Origin: Curvibacter microcysteis
GTDB lineage: Bacteria > Pseudomonadota > Gammaproteobacteria > Burkholderiales > Burkholderiaceae_C
DNA length: 64,000 bases
Assembly: GCF_028649455.1 (NCBI RefSeq)
Contig: NZ_JAQSIO010000007.1
Span: 1 to 64,000 of the forward strand
Direction of reading: 5' to 3'
In this document: in pieces, positions 45,134-54,951 of the stretch
Layout of the letters: the number at the start of each line of letters is the position of its first letter
How positions within the stretch are numbered: position 1 is the first letter of the stretch
The notes under the pieces: generated by a model
The model's database searches: none
Told to the model about the DNA's origin: nothing
Seen by the model: the letters and a program-made list of their open reading frames with translations, nothing else
Translations under genes and position numbers: made by a program

Positions 45134-47533
45134 TCAGTTGCGGAACAGGTCCAGGATCTTGGAGCGTTCGTCGCTGGCCGGGGCCGTTGCCGGCGCCGTC
45201 ATGGGGGGCGCCGTGCCGGCGCTGCCGCCGCGCTCGTCATTGCCCAGGTGGCTCACGCCATTGTTGCGGGAGAACTCGTCGTAGTACCACTCGCCACCGA
45301 CATTGACCACGCCTTCGGGCACGCTGGGCTCCATCACGGGCACGCCCTTGAGGGCGCGTTCCATGAAGGTGATCCACACCGGCAGGCTCAGGCCGCCCCC
45401 GGTTTCGCGGTCGCCCAGCTTGCGTGGCGTGTCGTAGCCGATCCAGGTCACGGCCGCCAAGGTGGGTTGGAAGCCTGCGAACCAGGCGTCCATGGAGTCG
45501 TTGGTGGTGCCGGTCTTGCCGTAGATGTCCGGCCGCTTCAGCGTGGCCTGTGCCTTGGCGGCGGTGCCGGAGCGGGCTACTTCTTGCAACAGGCTTTGCA
45601 TCATGAAGGCATTGCGCGGCGAGATCGCGCGCGTGCTGTCGTCCAGCGGGGTGGCTTTGCTTTGCACCAGCAGCTTGCCCTTTTGGTCGGTGATGCGGTC
45701 AATCACCCAGGGGTTGACGCGGTAACCCCCGTTGGCGAACACCGAGTAGCCGGTGGCCATTTGCATGGGGGTGACCGAACCCGCGCCCAAGGCCATGGTC
45801 AGGTAGGCCGGGTGCTTTTCGGCTTCGAAGCCGAAGTGCGTGACCCAGTCCTGCGCATAGCGTGCGCCAATGGATTGCAGCACCCGGATCGAAATCATGT
45901 TCTTGGACTTGGCCAGGCCGCGGCGCAAGGACATGGGGCCATCAAACGTGCCGTCGTAGTTCTTGGGCTCCCAGGGTTGGCCGCCGGTGGTGCCAGCGTC
46001 AAAGAACAGGGGCGCGTCGTTGACCACGGTGGCCGGTCCGAAGCCTTTTTCCAGTGCCGCTGAGTAGATGAAGGGCTTGAAGCTCGAGCCCGGCTGGCGC
46101 CAAGCCTGGGTCACATGGTTGAACTTGTTTTTCTCGAAGTCAAAGCCACCCACCAAGGCCTTGATGGCGCCGGTGCGCGGGTCCAGGGCCACAAAAGCGC
46201 CTTCGACTTCGGGCAGTTGGGTGATTTCCCAGCTGTCTTTGGGTGTCTTGACCACGCGGATCAAGGCGCCCCGGCGCAGCTTGATGTGTGGGGGCGCCTT
46301 GTCGGACAGGCCGGACTGGGCCGGCTTCAGGCCGTCGCCGGTGATTTCCAGGGTGTCGCCATTGGGGCGGATGGCGTGGATCTTCTTGGGCGTGGCCTCC
46401 AGCACCACGGCGGCCATCACGTCGCCGTTGTCGGGGTGGTCGCCAAAGACGTCATCGAGTGCGTCATCCTGCTCTTTGGGGGTGCTGGGCAGGGTGATGA
46501 ACTTCTCCGGGCCTCGGTACACCTGGCGCCGCTCAAAGTCCATGATGCCTTTGCGCAGTGCTTTGTAGGCCACGTCTTGATCGACTGCCGCGATGGTGGT
46601 GTAGACGTTCAGGCCACGGGTGTAGGCCGCCGTGCCATATTGGGCCACGACCAATTGGCGCACGGTTTCAGCCACGTACTCGGCGTGCACGCGGGAGCTG
46701 TCAGGGCCGAACTTGACCTTCAAGGGCTCTTTGCGCGCCTGCTCGGCCTGGGCTTCGGTGATGAAGCCGTTGTCTTCCATGCGGTCGATGATGTAGAGCT
46801 GCCGGATCCGGGCCCGCTTGGGGTTGCTGATCGGGTTGTAGGCCGATGGGGCTTTGGGCAGACCCGCCAGCATGGCGGCTTCGGCCACGGTGACGTCTTT
46901 CAAAGGCTTGCCAAAATAAGTATCGGCCGCTGCAGAAAATCCATAGGCACGGTTGCCCAGGAAAATCTGATTCATGTAAATCTCGAGAATCTGATCTTTG
47001 CTGAGTAAATGCTCGAGTTTGAATGTCAGCAAAATCTCATAGATTTTGCGGGTGAATGTCTTTTCCGAGGATAAATAAACGTTGCGCGCCACCTGCATGG
47101 TGATGGTGGACGCGCCCTGGCTCTTGGCCCGACCCAGGTTGGCCAGACCGGCGCGGAACACGCCGATGTAGTCCACGCCACCGTGCTGGTAGAAGCGGGC
47201 GTCTTCGACCGCCAGCACCGCGTCTTTCATGACCTGGGGCACGTCCTTGATGGGGGTCAGGTTGCGTCGCTCTTCGCCGAACTCGCCCAGCAAGGCGCCC
47301 TCGGCCGAATACACCCTCAAGGGCAGCTTGGGCTGGTAGTCAGAGAGCTCGGAAATGTCCGGCAGGTTGGGGTAGGCCATCGCCATGGCAACGGCCACCA
47401 CCATCACCACGCAGAGCGCCCCGGCGACCGCCAAACCCAACAACCAGGCGGCCGCCCGAAGCAGCCAGCGGCTCAGGCCGCTGCGGGGGGCGGCAGTCTG
47501 GGCCGATGAGGTGGGGGAGGGGGGGCTTGCCAT
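45134..47533 (-). CDS. mrcA: penicillin-binding protein 1A (class A, bifunctional)
   Basis: 799 residues. One N-terminal TM helix, then the GT51 transglycosylase domain with VEDARFYQHGGVD and RAKSQGASTITMQVARN, an insert of about 100 residues, and the transpeptidase with SxxK in PGSSFKPFIY, SxN in AKSKNM and KTG in YGKTGTTND. It polymerises and crosslinks peptidoglycan. It diverges from the type IV pilus operon, the usual mrcA/pilM arrangement in beta- and gammaproteobacteria. Confidence 0.97.
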   Translation of the reverse strand: MASPPSPTSSAQTAAPRSGLSRWLLRAAAWLLGLAVAGALCVVMVVAVAMAMAYPNLPDISELSDYQPKLPLRVYSAEGALLGEFGEERRNLTPIKDVPQVMKDAVLAVEDARFYQHGGVDYIGVFRAGLANLGRAKSQGASTITMQVARNVYLSSEKTFTRKIYEILLTFKLEHLLSKDQILEIYMNQIFLGNRAYGFSAAADTYFGKPLKDVTVAEAAMLAGLPKAPSAYNPISNPKRARIRQLYIIDRMEDNGFITEAQAEQARKEPLKVKFGPDSSRVHAEYVAETVRQLVVAQYGTAAYTRGLNVYTTIAAVDQDVAYKALRKGIMDFERRQVYRGPEKFITLPSTPKEQDDALDDVFGDHPDNGDVMAAVVLEATPKKIHAIRPNGDTLEITGDGLKPAQSGLSDKAPPHIKLRRGALIRVVKTPKDSWEITQLPEVEGAFVALDPRTGAIKALVGGFDFEKNKFNHVTQAWRQPGSSFKPFIYSAALEKGFGPATVVNDAPLFFDAGTTGGQPWEPKNYDGTFDGPMSLRRGLAKSKNMISIRVLQSIGARYAQDWVTHFGFEAEKHPAYLTMALGAGSVTPMQMATGYSVFANGGYRVNPWVIDRITDQKGKLLVQSKATPLDDSTRAISPRNAFMMQSLLQEVARSGTAAKAQATLKRPDIYGKTGTTNDSMDAWFAGFQPTLAAVTWIGYDTPRKLGDRETGGGLSLPVWITFMERALKGVPVMEPSVPEGVVNVGGEWYYDEFSRNNGVSHLGNDERGGSAGTAPPMTAPATAPASDERSKILDLFRN

Positions 47534-47691
47534 GTTGCGATGTGAAGTGAATGGCGGATTATAGAAATCGGATCGAAGTGCAATCTTTTGCCGTCAAGTG
47601 GCCGGCTTGAGACGGATGAAACTTGTTGCAGAATACCGCCAAATCGTATGCTTTTGACAACGAGAGGTGCCCGTGCCTAGGCCGAAATTCT

Positions 47692-47720
47692 TTGCCGGTC
47701 AACACCCTTGCTGCTAGCAT
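47692..47720 (+). promoter_or_regulatory. candidate promoter of the pilMNOPQ operon
   Basis: TTGCCG (47692-47697), 17-nt spacer, TAGCAT (47715-47720), 55 nt before the pilM start. Match to sigma-70 boxes is 4 of 6 each; a TTGACA at 47654-47659 is a second -35-like sequence without a good -10. Confidence 0.4.
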
Positions 47721-47774
47721 TCAAGCAAAGCATGAAGTTGAAGCGTCCGTCCGGGCGTGTTACGGGGGACCATC

Positions 47775-48854
47775 TTGATCTCTTTAGGATCATTGTTCAG
47801 CCGGCAGGTGGCGCCCCTGCTCGGCATCGACATCAGTTCGTCCAGCGTCAAGCTGGTGGAGCTGGGTCGCGATAAATCCGGAGGGTACGTTCTCGAACGC
47901 TGCGCCATGGAGCAGCTCGAAAAAGGTTGGATCGTTGACGGCAACATCGAGAAATTTGATGAGGTCGCCGAGGCGGTCAAACGGGTCGTCAAAAAGAGCG
48001 GTTCGCGCACCAAGAACGTGGCCATGGCCTTGCCGGCCTCTGCCGTGATCACCAAGCGCATCGTGCTGCCTGGGGGCTTGTCCGACCAAGAGTTGGAAGT
48101 TCAGGTGGAGTCCGAGGCCAATCAATACATTCCTTTTTCGCTGGATGAAGTGAGCCTGGACTTTTGCGTCGTGGGCCCCAGCCTCAGTTCGACGGGCGAT
48201 GTGGACGTGCTGATCGCTGCGTCGCGCAAAGAAAAAGTCCAAGACCGGCAAGGTCTGGCCGAAGCCGCAGGCCTCAAGCCGGTGGTGTTGGATGTGGAGT
48301 CCTTTGCTTCTCGCTTGGCGGCCGGGCGCTTGATCGAGAGCCTGCCAGGCCAGGGCGGTGGTTTGATGGTGGCGCTGTTCGAGGTGGGGTCCATGACCAC
48401 CAGCTTGCAAGTGATCAAGGACCAAGAAGTCCTTTACGAACGTGACCAGGCCTTTGGCGGGGCTCAACTGAGTCAGCTGATTGTTCGTCAATATGGCTTT
48501 TCACCCGAAGAGGCAGAAACCAAGAAGCGCTCCGGTGAGTTGCCTGACGATTACGCGGCCTCGGTTCTGCGGCCCTTTGTGGAAAGCGTTTCCCAAGAAA
48601 TCGGGCGGGCCTTGCAATTCTTTTTCACCAGCACCCCATTCAACCGGGTCGATCACATTTTCCTGGCTGGCGGCTCTTCGGCGCTGCCGGGGCTGGCCGA
48701 GGCGGTGACCCAGCAAACGTCTTTTGCCTGCAGCATCGTCAATCCCTTTGAGGGGATGGTGATCAATGATTCGGTGCGTTTGAAGAAGATGGCGCGAGAA
48801 GCGCCGGCCTATTTGACCTCCTGCGGCTTGGCCATGCGGAGGTTCTTGTCATGA
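47775..48854 (+). CDS. pilM: type IV pilus assembly protein PilM
   Basis: About 359 residues, actin-like ATPase of the pilus alignment complex. Start TTG 47775 gives ISLGSLFSRQVAPLLGIDISSSSVKLVEL, the N-terminus of the family (first 20 or so residues), with GGGGGA ahead; an in-frame GTG is 18 nt upstream. Actin-fold phosphate loops appear in LGIDISSSSVKLV and LFEVGSMTTSL. It binds the cytosolic tail of PilN. The next gene overlaps by 4 nt. Confidence 0.95.
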   Translation: MISLGSLFSRQVAPLLGIDISSSSVKLVELGRDKSGGYVLERCAMEQLEKGWIVDGNIEKFDEVAEAVKRVVKKSGSRTKNVAMALPASAVITKRIVLPGGLSDQELEVQVESEANQYIPFSLDEVSLDFCVVGPSLSSTGDVDVLIAASRKEKVQDRQGLAEAAGLKPVVLDVESFASRLAAGRLIESLPGQGGGLMVALFEVGSMTTSLQVIKDQEVLYERDQAFGGAQLSQLIVRQYGFSPEEAETKKRSGELPDDYAASVLRPFVESVSQEIGRALQFFFTSTPFNRVDHIFLAGGSSALPGLAEAVTQQTSFACSIVNPFEGMVINDSVRLKKMAREAPAYLTSCGLAMRRFLS

Positions 48855-49450
48855 TTTTGATCAACCTCTTGCCTCACCGCGAGGCAGCTCGGCTCAAACG
48901 CAAGGAAGCGTTCCAGGTGGCCCTGGTGGGTTCTGCCGTGTTGGGTGGCGCGGTGGTGGCCATGGTTTATCTGACCTATCAATCTTGGATTGCAGACCAG
49001 CAAGGGCGCAATGAGGTGTTGAAGTCCGAGATTCGGACTCTTGAAATCCAAATCAAAGAGATTTCCAACATCGAGATGGAAATTGCGGCCTTGAAAGCCC
49101 GCCAAAAGGCCGTGGAAGATTTACAGTCAGACCGCAATGCACAGACATTCCTGATGAATGAGTTGGTGCGGCAACTGCCTGATGGGGTGTACATCACCAG
49201 CATGAAACAAGACGGCGCCACGGTCTTGGTTCAAGGCGTGGCCCAATCCAATCAGCGGGTGTCCGAGGTGCTGAAGAATTTTTCGTCTGGCTCGCAGTGG
49301 TTTGCCAAGCCCGAGTTGCTGGAAATTCAGGCAGGTTCGGTCAGTTTGAGTTCCCGTGATCAGCGCCGAGTGGCGAATTTCGGCATGCGCTTCCAGCTTT
49401 TGCGCGCCTCCGAGGTGGGTAAAGCGGCTGAGGCCGCTGCGAAGAAGTGA
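48851..49450 (+). CDS. pilN: type IV pilus inner-membrane protein PilN
   Basis: 199 residues. The N-terminal cytosolic motif MILINLLPHREAARLKRKE is the PilM-binding INLLP tail, followed by one TM helix (residues about 24-44) and a coiled coil, then a ferredoxin-like periplasmic domain. Overlaps pilM by 4 nt and pilO by a few nt, so the set is coupled. Confidence 0.96.
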   Translation: MILINLLPHREAARLKRKEAFQVALVGSAVLGGAVVAMVYLTYQSWIADQQGRNEVLKSEIRTLEIQIKEISNIEMEIAALKARQKAVEDLQSDRNAQTFLMNELVRQLPDGVYITSMKQDGATVLVQGVAQSNQRVSEVLKNFSSGSQWFAKPELLEIQAGSVSLSSRDQRRVANFGMRFQLLRASEVGKAAEAAAKK

Positions 49451-49458
49451 GTCTCCCG

Positions 49459-50121
49459 ATGGCGATCAACAAAAACATGTCCATTGACTTTGAGGCGCTG
49501 TTTCAACAGGCCCAGCGTCAGTTCTCTGATCTCGACCCGCGCGATCCTTCGCTCTGGCCCGCTTTTCCGCGTCACCTCTTGTGTGTCGTGGTGATGGCCG
49601 GGGTGGTGGCCGTGGCCTGGTTTGCTTGGTTGACTGATTTTCAGACTCAACTGGACGCTGAAGTGGTCAACGAGCAGGCACTCAAAGAAGACTTTGGCAA
49701 AAAGCTCACCAAGGCGGTCAACCTCGATGCCTTGAAAAAGCAGCGCGAACAGATTCAACAGTATGTGACGCAGTTGGAAAAGCAACTGCCTGGCAAGGCG
49801 GAAATGTCGGCGCTGCTGTCGGACATCAACCAGGCTGGCTTGGGGCGCAGTCTGCAGTTTGAGTTGTTCCGTCCTGGCCAAATGGTGGTGAAGGAATACT
49901 ATGCCGAGCTGCCTATATCGATTCGGGTGACGGGCAAGTACCACGATATCGGGTATTTCGCCTCGGATGTCGCCCACCTGTCGCGCATCGTGACCCTGAA
50001 TAACTTGACCCTTACCCCAGTGCGCGAAGGCTTGCTCAGCATGGATGCCACGGCGCGCACTTTCCGTTATTTGGACACGGATGAAATTGCGAGCCAGCGC
50101 AAAGCCGGAGGCGCAAAATGA
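49459..50121 (+). CDS. pilO: type IV pilus inner-membrane protein PilO
   Basis: About 220 residues from ATG 49459; an in-frame GTG 49447 overlaps the pilN stop. A cytosolic tail (DLDPRDPSLWPAFPRHL), a TM helix (LLCVVVMAGVVAVAWFAWL), a coiled coil, then a periplasmic ferredoxin-like domain. Heterodimerises with PilN in the alignment complex. Overlaps pilP by 4 nt. Confidence 0.94.
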   Translation: MAINKNMSIDFEALFQQAQRQFSDLDPRDPSLWPAFPRHLLCVVVMAGVVAVAWFAWLTDFQTQLDAEVVNEQALKEDFGKKLTKAVNLDALKKQREQIQQYVTQLEKQLPGKAEMSALLSDINQAGLGRSLQFELFRPGQMVVKEYYAELPISIRVTGKYHDIGYFASDVAHLSRIVTLNNLTLTPVREGLLSMDATARTFRYLDTDEIASQRKAGGAK

Positions 50122-50654
50122 CAAGACAGCTCTGGTGGGTGCCTTGTTCATTGGCCTTGTTGCTGAGTGCCTGCTTTTCAGAAGGTGATGAAATTCACGC
50201 CTGGATTGCCGACCAGAAGGCGCAAAGCCGGCCCAAGGTGACTCCCTTGGTCGAGCCCAAGAAATTCCTGCCCCAAGAATACGAAGGCGCCACCGCCACC
50301 GACCCGTTCAACATCCAAAAGCTGACGCAGGCTTTGAAGCGGGATTCGGCTTCGCCCGGCAACATGGCGATCATTGCGCCCGAGATGGCTCGGCGCAAAG
50401 AAGCCCTGGAAATGATGCCGCTGGACTCGATGGCCATGGTGGGCAGCCTGCAGAAGAACAATGAGCCGGTGGCCTTGGTACGGGTGGACAACCTGTTGTA
50501 CCAAGTGAGAACCGGTAACCACCTGGGCCAAAACTATGGGCGTGTCTTGAAGATCACGGAAACTGAGGTCCAGTTGCGAGAAGTTGTGCAGGACTCGTCG
50601 GGCGATTGGATTGAGCGGCCGGCTTCTCTGCAGTTGCAGGAGCGGGGTAAATAA
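50118..50654 (+). CDS. pilP: type IV pilus lipoprotein PilP
   Basis: 178 residues. Lipobox LLSAC (Cys19). A flexible Pro-rich linker precedes the C-terminal beta-sandwich HR domain (DSMAMVGSLQKNNEPVALV, then VDNLLYQVRTGNHLG). Couples PilN/PilO to the secretin PilQ. Two nt separate it from pilQ. Confidence 0.96.
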   Translation: MTRQLWWVPCSLALLLSACFSEGDEIHAWIADQKAQSRPKVTPLVEPKKFLPQEYEGATATDPFNIQKLTQALKRDSASPGNMAIIAPEMARRKEALEMMPLDSMAMVGSLQKNNEPVALVRVDNLLYQVRTGNHLGQNYGRVLKITETEVQLREVVQDSSGDWIERPASLQLQERGK

Positions 50655-50656
50655 AT

Positions 50657-52807
50657 ATGTTGAAGCTGATGAGAACTGCAATGACCAAATGGCTATCCGT
50701 GGGGGGGCTGCTGGCGCTGAGCGCTTCGTTGGCCTGGGGTCAGAGCCCTCAGACCCTGCAAGCGGTGTCGATCGCCTCGCAGTCGGGGGCTGAGATCGTG
50801 CGTTTTGAGTTTTCAAGCGCCGTGGATTTCAAACCCACGGGTTTCGGGATCCAGTCTCCTGCCCGGGTTGCCATTGATTTGCCTACGGTGGCCAGCGCCT
50901 TGGCCAAGAATACGGTGGAGTTTGCTCAGGGCAACACGCGGTCGGTGAATGTGATTCAGGCCCCGGATCGCACCCGTTTGGTCTTGAATCTGAAGAAATA
51001 CGCGGCGTACACCACCCAGGTGGACGGCAAGTCGCTCTTGGTCACCTTCGAGCCGGAGGCCCGTGGGACCCCCGTGGCGGCCTCTTTGCAAAGTGCTTTC
51101 GCCGAGTCGCGCAATTCGGATGTGCTGCCCCTGAAGGATGTGGATTTCCGCCGGGGTTCCGACAATTCGGGGCGCGTGGTGGTGAGTTTGCCCAACAATC
51201 AGACCGGTGTGGACCTCAAGGCGCAGGGCCAAGGCTTGGTCGTCGAGTTTCTCAAGACCTCTTTGCCCGAGGGCTTGCGTCGTCGACTCGATGTGACGGA
51301 CTTTGGCACGCCGGTGAAGACCATCACCTCCAACCAAGTGGGGGACCGCGTGCGGGTGCTGATCGAGCCCACGGGCGAATGGGAGCATTCGGCCTACCAA
51401 AGTGACGACCAATTTGTGGTCGAGGTGCGGCCCAAGAAGGTGGATACCAGCAAGCTGTTGCAAGCCCCCAGTTACGTGGGGGAAAAGCTCTCGCTGAACT
51501 TCCAGAGCATTGATGTGCGATCGCTGCTGCAGGTGATCGCTGACTTCACCAACTTCAACATCGTGACCTCGGACACGGTGTCGGGCAATTTGACTTTGCG
51601 CCTCAAGGACGTGCCTTGGGACCAAGCCTTGCAGATCATCATGGACTCCAAGGGTTTGGGCATGCGCAAGGCGGGCAATGTGCTGTGGATCGCTCCGCGC
51701 GACGAACTCGACGCCCGCACCAAGAAGGACTTGGAGGCTTTGCAGGCCATTGAGCGACTGGAAACCTTGCGCACCCAGTCCTTCCAGTTGAACTACGCCA
51801 AGGCCTCGGAAATGGTGATCCAACTGCGAGGCGCTGGTGGCGTTGCCGGCGGTTCGACCGCAGGCGTGACCCGCTTCCTGTCCGAGCGTGGCAGTGTGAT
51901 TGCCGAGCCCCGCACCAATCAGTTGTTTGTGACAGACACCGCTAAAAAATTGGTCGAAGTACAAGAACTGTTGACCAAACTGGACATCCCTGTTCGTCAG
52001 GTGCTGATTGAGGCGCGCATCGTCGAGGCTTCGGACACCTTTGGCCGTTCCTTGGGCGTGCGCTTGGGCGGCAGTGACCTGCGCGGAGTCAATGGTGGCA
52101 ATGCTGGCTATTCCGTCGGCGGCGGTAATCGGGTCGCGTTTGGTGGGTCGTATGACGCGGTGTCTTCCACCACCGGAGAGTCTGCCAACGTCATGACCAC
52201 GACCAACACCAGCTTTGTCAACCTGCCGGCAGCCGGGCAGGGCGGGTATGCCGCGTCGTCTTTTGCTTTGTCGATCTTCAACTCGGCGGCCAATCGGTTC
52301 TTGAATCTGGAAATTTCGGCGCTGGAAGCCGATGGCAAGGGCAAAGTGGTGTCCAGTCCCCGGGTCATCACGGCCGACCAGACCAAAGCCTTGATCGAGC
52401 AGGGCACTGAGTTCCCCTACCAGCAGGCCACGTCCAGCGGCGCCACCTCGGTGGCCTTCCGCAAGGCCAACCTCAAATTGGAGGTGACGCCACAGATCAC
52501 GCCCGAGGGCAACATCATTCTGGAATTGGACATCAACAAGGACAGCAAGGGCGAGACCACCGCGCAAGGCATTGCAATCAATACCAAGCACATCAAGACC
52601 CAAGTCTTGGTTGAGAATGGCGGCACGGTCGTCATCGGCGGGATTTTTGAGCTGACGGAGTCTGACAGCGAAGCCAAGGTGCCTTTGCTGGGTGACATCC
52701 CGGTCATGGGTAACCTGTTCAAGACCAAGAGCAAGTCGACCAACAAGCAAGAAATGCTGGTGTTCATCACGCCGAAGATGGTGTCTGACCGCGCGACCAA
52801 TCGTTAA
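50657..52807 (+). CDS. pilQ: type IV pilus secretin PilQ
   Basis: 716 residues. Signal peptide (about 1-30). Two AMIN domains (about 35-140 and 170-275) for peptidoglycan binding, an STN/N1 region (LSLNFQSIDVRSLLQVIADF) near 285, and the secretin core with VLIEARIVEAS and KVVSSPRVITADQTKA and a C-terminal PVMGNLFKTKSKSTNKQEMLVFI motif (quoted in parts: IPVMGNLFKTKS, then QEMLVFITPKMV). It forms the outer-membrane pore. Its stop codon TAA shares its last A with the ATG of the next gene. Confidence 0.97.
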   Translation: MLKLMRTAMTKWLSVGGLLALSASLAWGQSPQTLQAVSIASQSGAEIVRFEFSSAVDFKPTGFGIQSPARVAIDLPTVASALAKNTVEFAQGNTRSVNVIQAPDRTRLVLNLKKYAAYTTQVDGKSLLVTFEPEARGTPVAASLQSAFAESRNSDVLPLKDVDFRRGSDNSGRVVVSLPNNQTGVDLKAQGQGLVVEFLKTSLPEGLRRRLDVTDFGTPVKTITSNQVGDRVRVLIEPTGEWEHSAYQSDDQFVVEVRPKKVDTSKLLQAPSYVGEKLSLNFQSIDVRSLLQVIADFTNFNIVTSDTVSGNLTLRLKDVPWDQALQIIMDSKGLGMRKAGNVLWIAPRDELDARTKKDLEALQAIERLETLRTQSFQLNYAKASEMVIQLRGAGGVAGGSTAGVTRFLSERGSVIAEPRTNQLFVTDTAKKLVEVQELLTKLDIPVRQVLIEARIVEASDTFGRSLGVRLGGSDLRGVNGGNAGYSVGGGNRVAFGGSYDAVSSTTGESANVMTTTNTSFVNLPAAGQGGYAASSFALSIFNSAANRFLNLEISALEADGKGKVVSSPRVITADQTKALIEQGTEFPYQQATSSGATSVAFRKANLKLEVTPQITPEGNIILELDINKDSKGETTAQGIAINTKHIKTQVLVENGGTVVIGGIFELTESDSEAKVPLLGDIPVMGNLFKTKSKSTNKQEMLVFITPKMVSDRATNR

Positions 52808-54855
52808 TGGGGCTGGAGGGTTTGTTTGTGAATTATTTGAAATACGTTTTTGTTTTGTTGATGGCGGCCTTGTTGACGGCCTGCGGCGGTGGCGGCGGCA
52901 GTGCTGGAACCACCTCAGGCGGCAGCAGTAGCAGCAGCAGCGGAAGTGGCTCTACCACTGTGGTCAGCACCCCCACCCTGGTGGTGTCGCTGGCGGATTC
53001 CTCGGGTGTGGCCCTGAGCACCCCGCGCACCCTCAAGTCTGGCCTGTTCTACCTGGCCCAGGCCAAGGCTTTGGATGGCTCAGCCAACCCCATTGCCAAC
53101 CAAGTCGTGACTTTCAGCACGGACAGCACCTTGGTGACCTTGGCGGCGCCGACGGCACTGACCGACGCCAACGGCGTTGCCTCGGTGAAGATGACGCCCT
53201 TGTCTGCGGCTGGGGCGGGTTCCGTCGCCGCGGTGATGACCTACAACACCACCACCATCACGGGCACAGCGGCCTCTTACCAAGTCACGCCGGCTGCGGC
53301 GACTGGGACGCCCACGCTGGCCTTGGCATTGACGGATTCGTCCGGCGTTGCCCTGAGCACGCCGCGCACCTTTTTGACCGGCTCGATTTACAAAGCCCGT
53401 GTCACCGTGCTGGATGCCACCAGTGCACCCGTGTCCAATCTGGTGGTGCAGTTCAGCTCGGAAGGCGTGGCGGCGACGATTTCGCCTTCGAGCGCGCTGA
53501 CCGATGCCAATGGTGTCGCCACGGTCCAAATCGTGCCGGGCACCACCACAGGTGCCGGCAGCGTGAAGGTGTCGGGCGTGGTCAATGGCACCACCTACAG
53601 CTCTGCAGGTGTGTCTTACCAAATCGCGTCAACCAGTGTGGCGGCCACGATGAATTACGTGCAGCCCAGCACCCCGGTGTCCTTGGTCGTCAGCAACGCG
53701 AGCTCCGGCAACAAGCTGGCCACGGCGTCCTTCAAGCTGGCCAACAGCCAAGGCGTCGGCGTGTCGGGCCAGCCGGTGTCTCTGAGCTTGAATGCCCAGT
53801 CCATCAGCGCGGGCGTCACCTTCTTGGTGAACGGGGTGAACACCTCGGCGACCCAGACCTTCACGACCGATCAAGACGGCCTGGTGAGCATCAGTGTGGC
53901 CTCGGGTACTTTGCCCACACCGGTGCTGGTGACGGCCACGGCGGTCTCCAACAGCAGTATCAGCGCCACGTCCGTCGGCCTGGCCGTGACCAATGGCCGC
54001 CCCACCCAACTGCGCTCTTCGATCGCCGCCAGCATCTTAAGTGTTGAAGCTTCACCTGGCGGTACCAGCATCATCCAGGGCGTTCAGTCCACGCTGACCG
54101 TGCTTTTGTCCGACCGATTGGGCAACCCGATCCCTGCGGGGACCGTGGTCAACTTGATCACCTCCCATGGTCAGATTGCGGGCTCTTGCGTGGTGGCGAT
54201 TGTGAGCAGTGCCTCACAGTGCTCTGCTGTCTGGACATCGGTCTCGGCTCGACCCACCAATGGCTGGTTCACGGTGCTGGCCTACCTCGATGGGGAAGAA
54301 GACTTTGTTGATGCCAACGGCAACAACCAGTACGACGGTGGTGAAACCTTTTACGACGTGGGCCAAGCCTTTTTGCCCAAGGATGCCAAGGCTTCCGCCT
54401 TCAACTCGGTCACTGACCAACCGATTGCGGGTGGCATGACGGGCGCACTGTCCTGCAACAGTTTTGCCTCCATCCCTTATCAGATGCCCACATCCTGTGA
54501 CGGGGTCTGGAGCAGTACCATCCGGGTCCGTTTGGGGGTCACGATGAACTGGGCCAGTTCTTTTGCCACCATCACGTCTTTGGGGGCCAGTTCCAAGGCC
54601 ATCAGCATGCGGATCACCGATGACTTGGGCAACGCCATGCCCAGTAACAGTGACTTGCTGGCGACGCTGGTGTGCCCTGCCACCATGTCTTCGCCGCCAA
54701 CCATCTCGGGCCAGTCGCGCACCAAGACCCCGAATGCAATCACACCGGTGGACGTGACGGTGACGTTCTCGGACACGGCCACTGGCTGCACCATGACCAT
54801 GTCAGTCACCACCCCGGCCGGTTCTGTGACTCGTCAATCCTTCTTGGTGCCCTAA
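52807..54855 (+). CDS. Ig-like repeat lipoprotein coupled to pilQ, function unknown
   Basis: 682 residues, starting on the last base of the pilQ stop (TAATG). A lipoprotein signal ends LLTAC (Cys26), then a Gly/Ser-rich linker. Next are two tandem bacterial Ig-like repeats of about 113 residues starting near 54 and 167, sharing DSSGVALSTPRT and ALTDANGVA, and further Ig-like folds to about 470. A calcium-loop-like DANGNNQYDGGE motif follows near residue 500. Two later Cys pairs may be disulphides. It is the last gene before a strong terminator, so it is part of the pilus transcript. A surface adhesin or pilus-associated lipoprotein is plausible but unproven; not a recognised pil gene. Confidence 0.8.
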   Translation: MGLEGLFVNYLKYVFVLLMAALLTACGGGGGSAGTTSGGSSSSSSGSGSTTVVSTPTLVVSLADSSGVALSTPRTLKSGLFYLAQAKALDGSANPIANQVVTFSTDSTLVTLAAPTALTDANGVASVKMTPLSAAGAGSVAAVMTYNTTTITGTAASYQVTPAAATGTPTLALALTDSSGVALSTPRTFLTGSIYKARVTVLDATSAPVSNLVVQFSSEGVAATISPSSALTDANGVATVQIVPGTTTGAGSVKVSGVVNGTTYSSAGVSYQIASTSVAATMNYVQPSTPVSLVVSNASSGNKLATASFKLANSQGVGVSGQPVSLSLNAQSISAGVTFLVNGVNTSATQTFTTDQDGLVSISVASGTLPTPVLVTATAVSNSSISATSVGLAVTNGRPTQLRSSIAASILSVEASPGGTSIIQGVQSTLTVLLSDRLGNPIPAGTVVNLITSHGQIAGSCVVAIVSSASQCSAVWTSVSARPTNGWFTVLAYLDGEEDFVDANGNNQYDGGETFYDVGQAFLPKDAKASAFNSVTDQPIAGGMTGALSCNSFASIPYQMPTSCDGVWSSTIRVRLGVTMNWASSFATITSLGASSKAISMRITDDLGNAMPSNSDLLATLVCPATMSSPPTISGQSRTKTPNAITPVDVTVTFSDTATGCTMTMSVTTPAGSVTRQSFLVP

Positions 54856-54870
54856 ACTCGGGGGCTCTCC

Positions 54871-54904
54871 AACCGCCTGGCAACCTCGGTTGCCAGGCGG
54901 TTTT
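54871..54904 (+). terminator. rho-independent terminator of the pil operon
   Basis: 15-bp stem AACCGCCTGGCAACC (54871-54885) / GGTTGCCAGGCGGTT (54888-54902) with a TC apex (loop about CTCG) and TTTT at its end. Strong; it closes the pilMNOPQ-Ig lipoprotein transcript before aroK. Confidence 0.93.
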
Positions 54905-54951
54905 ACTTTGGCGGTGGCGTCCCCCGGGGGCGTGACAAAACTTCGAATTCC

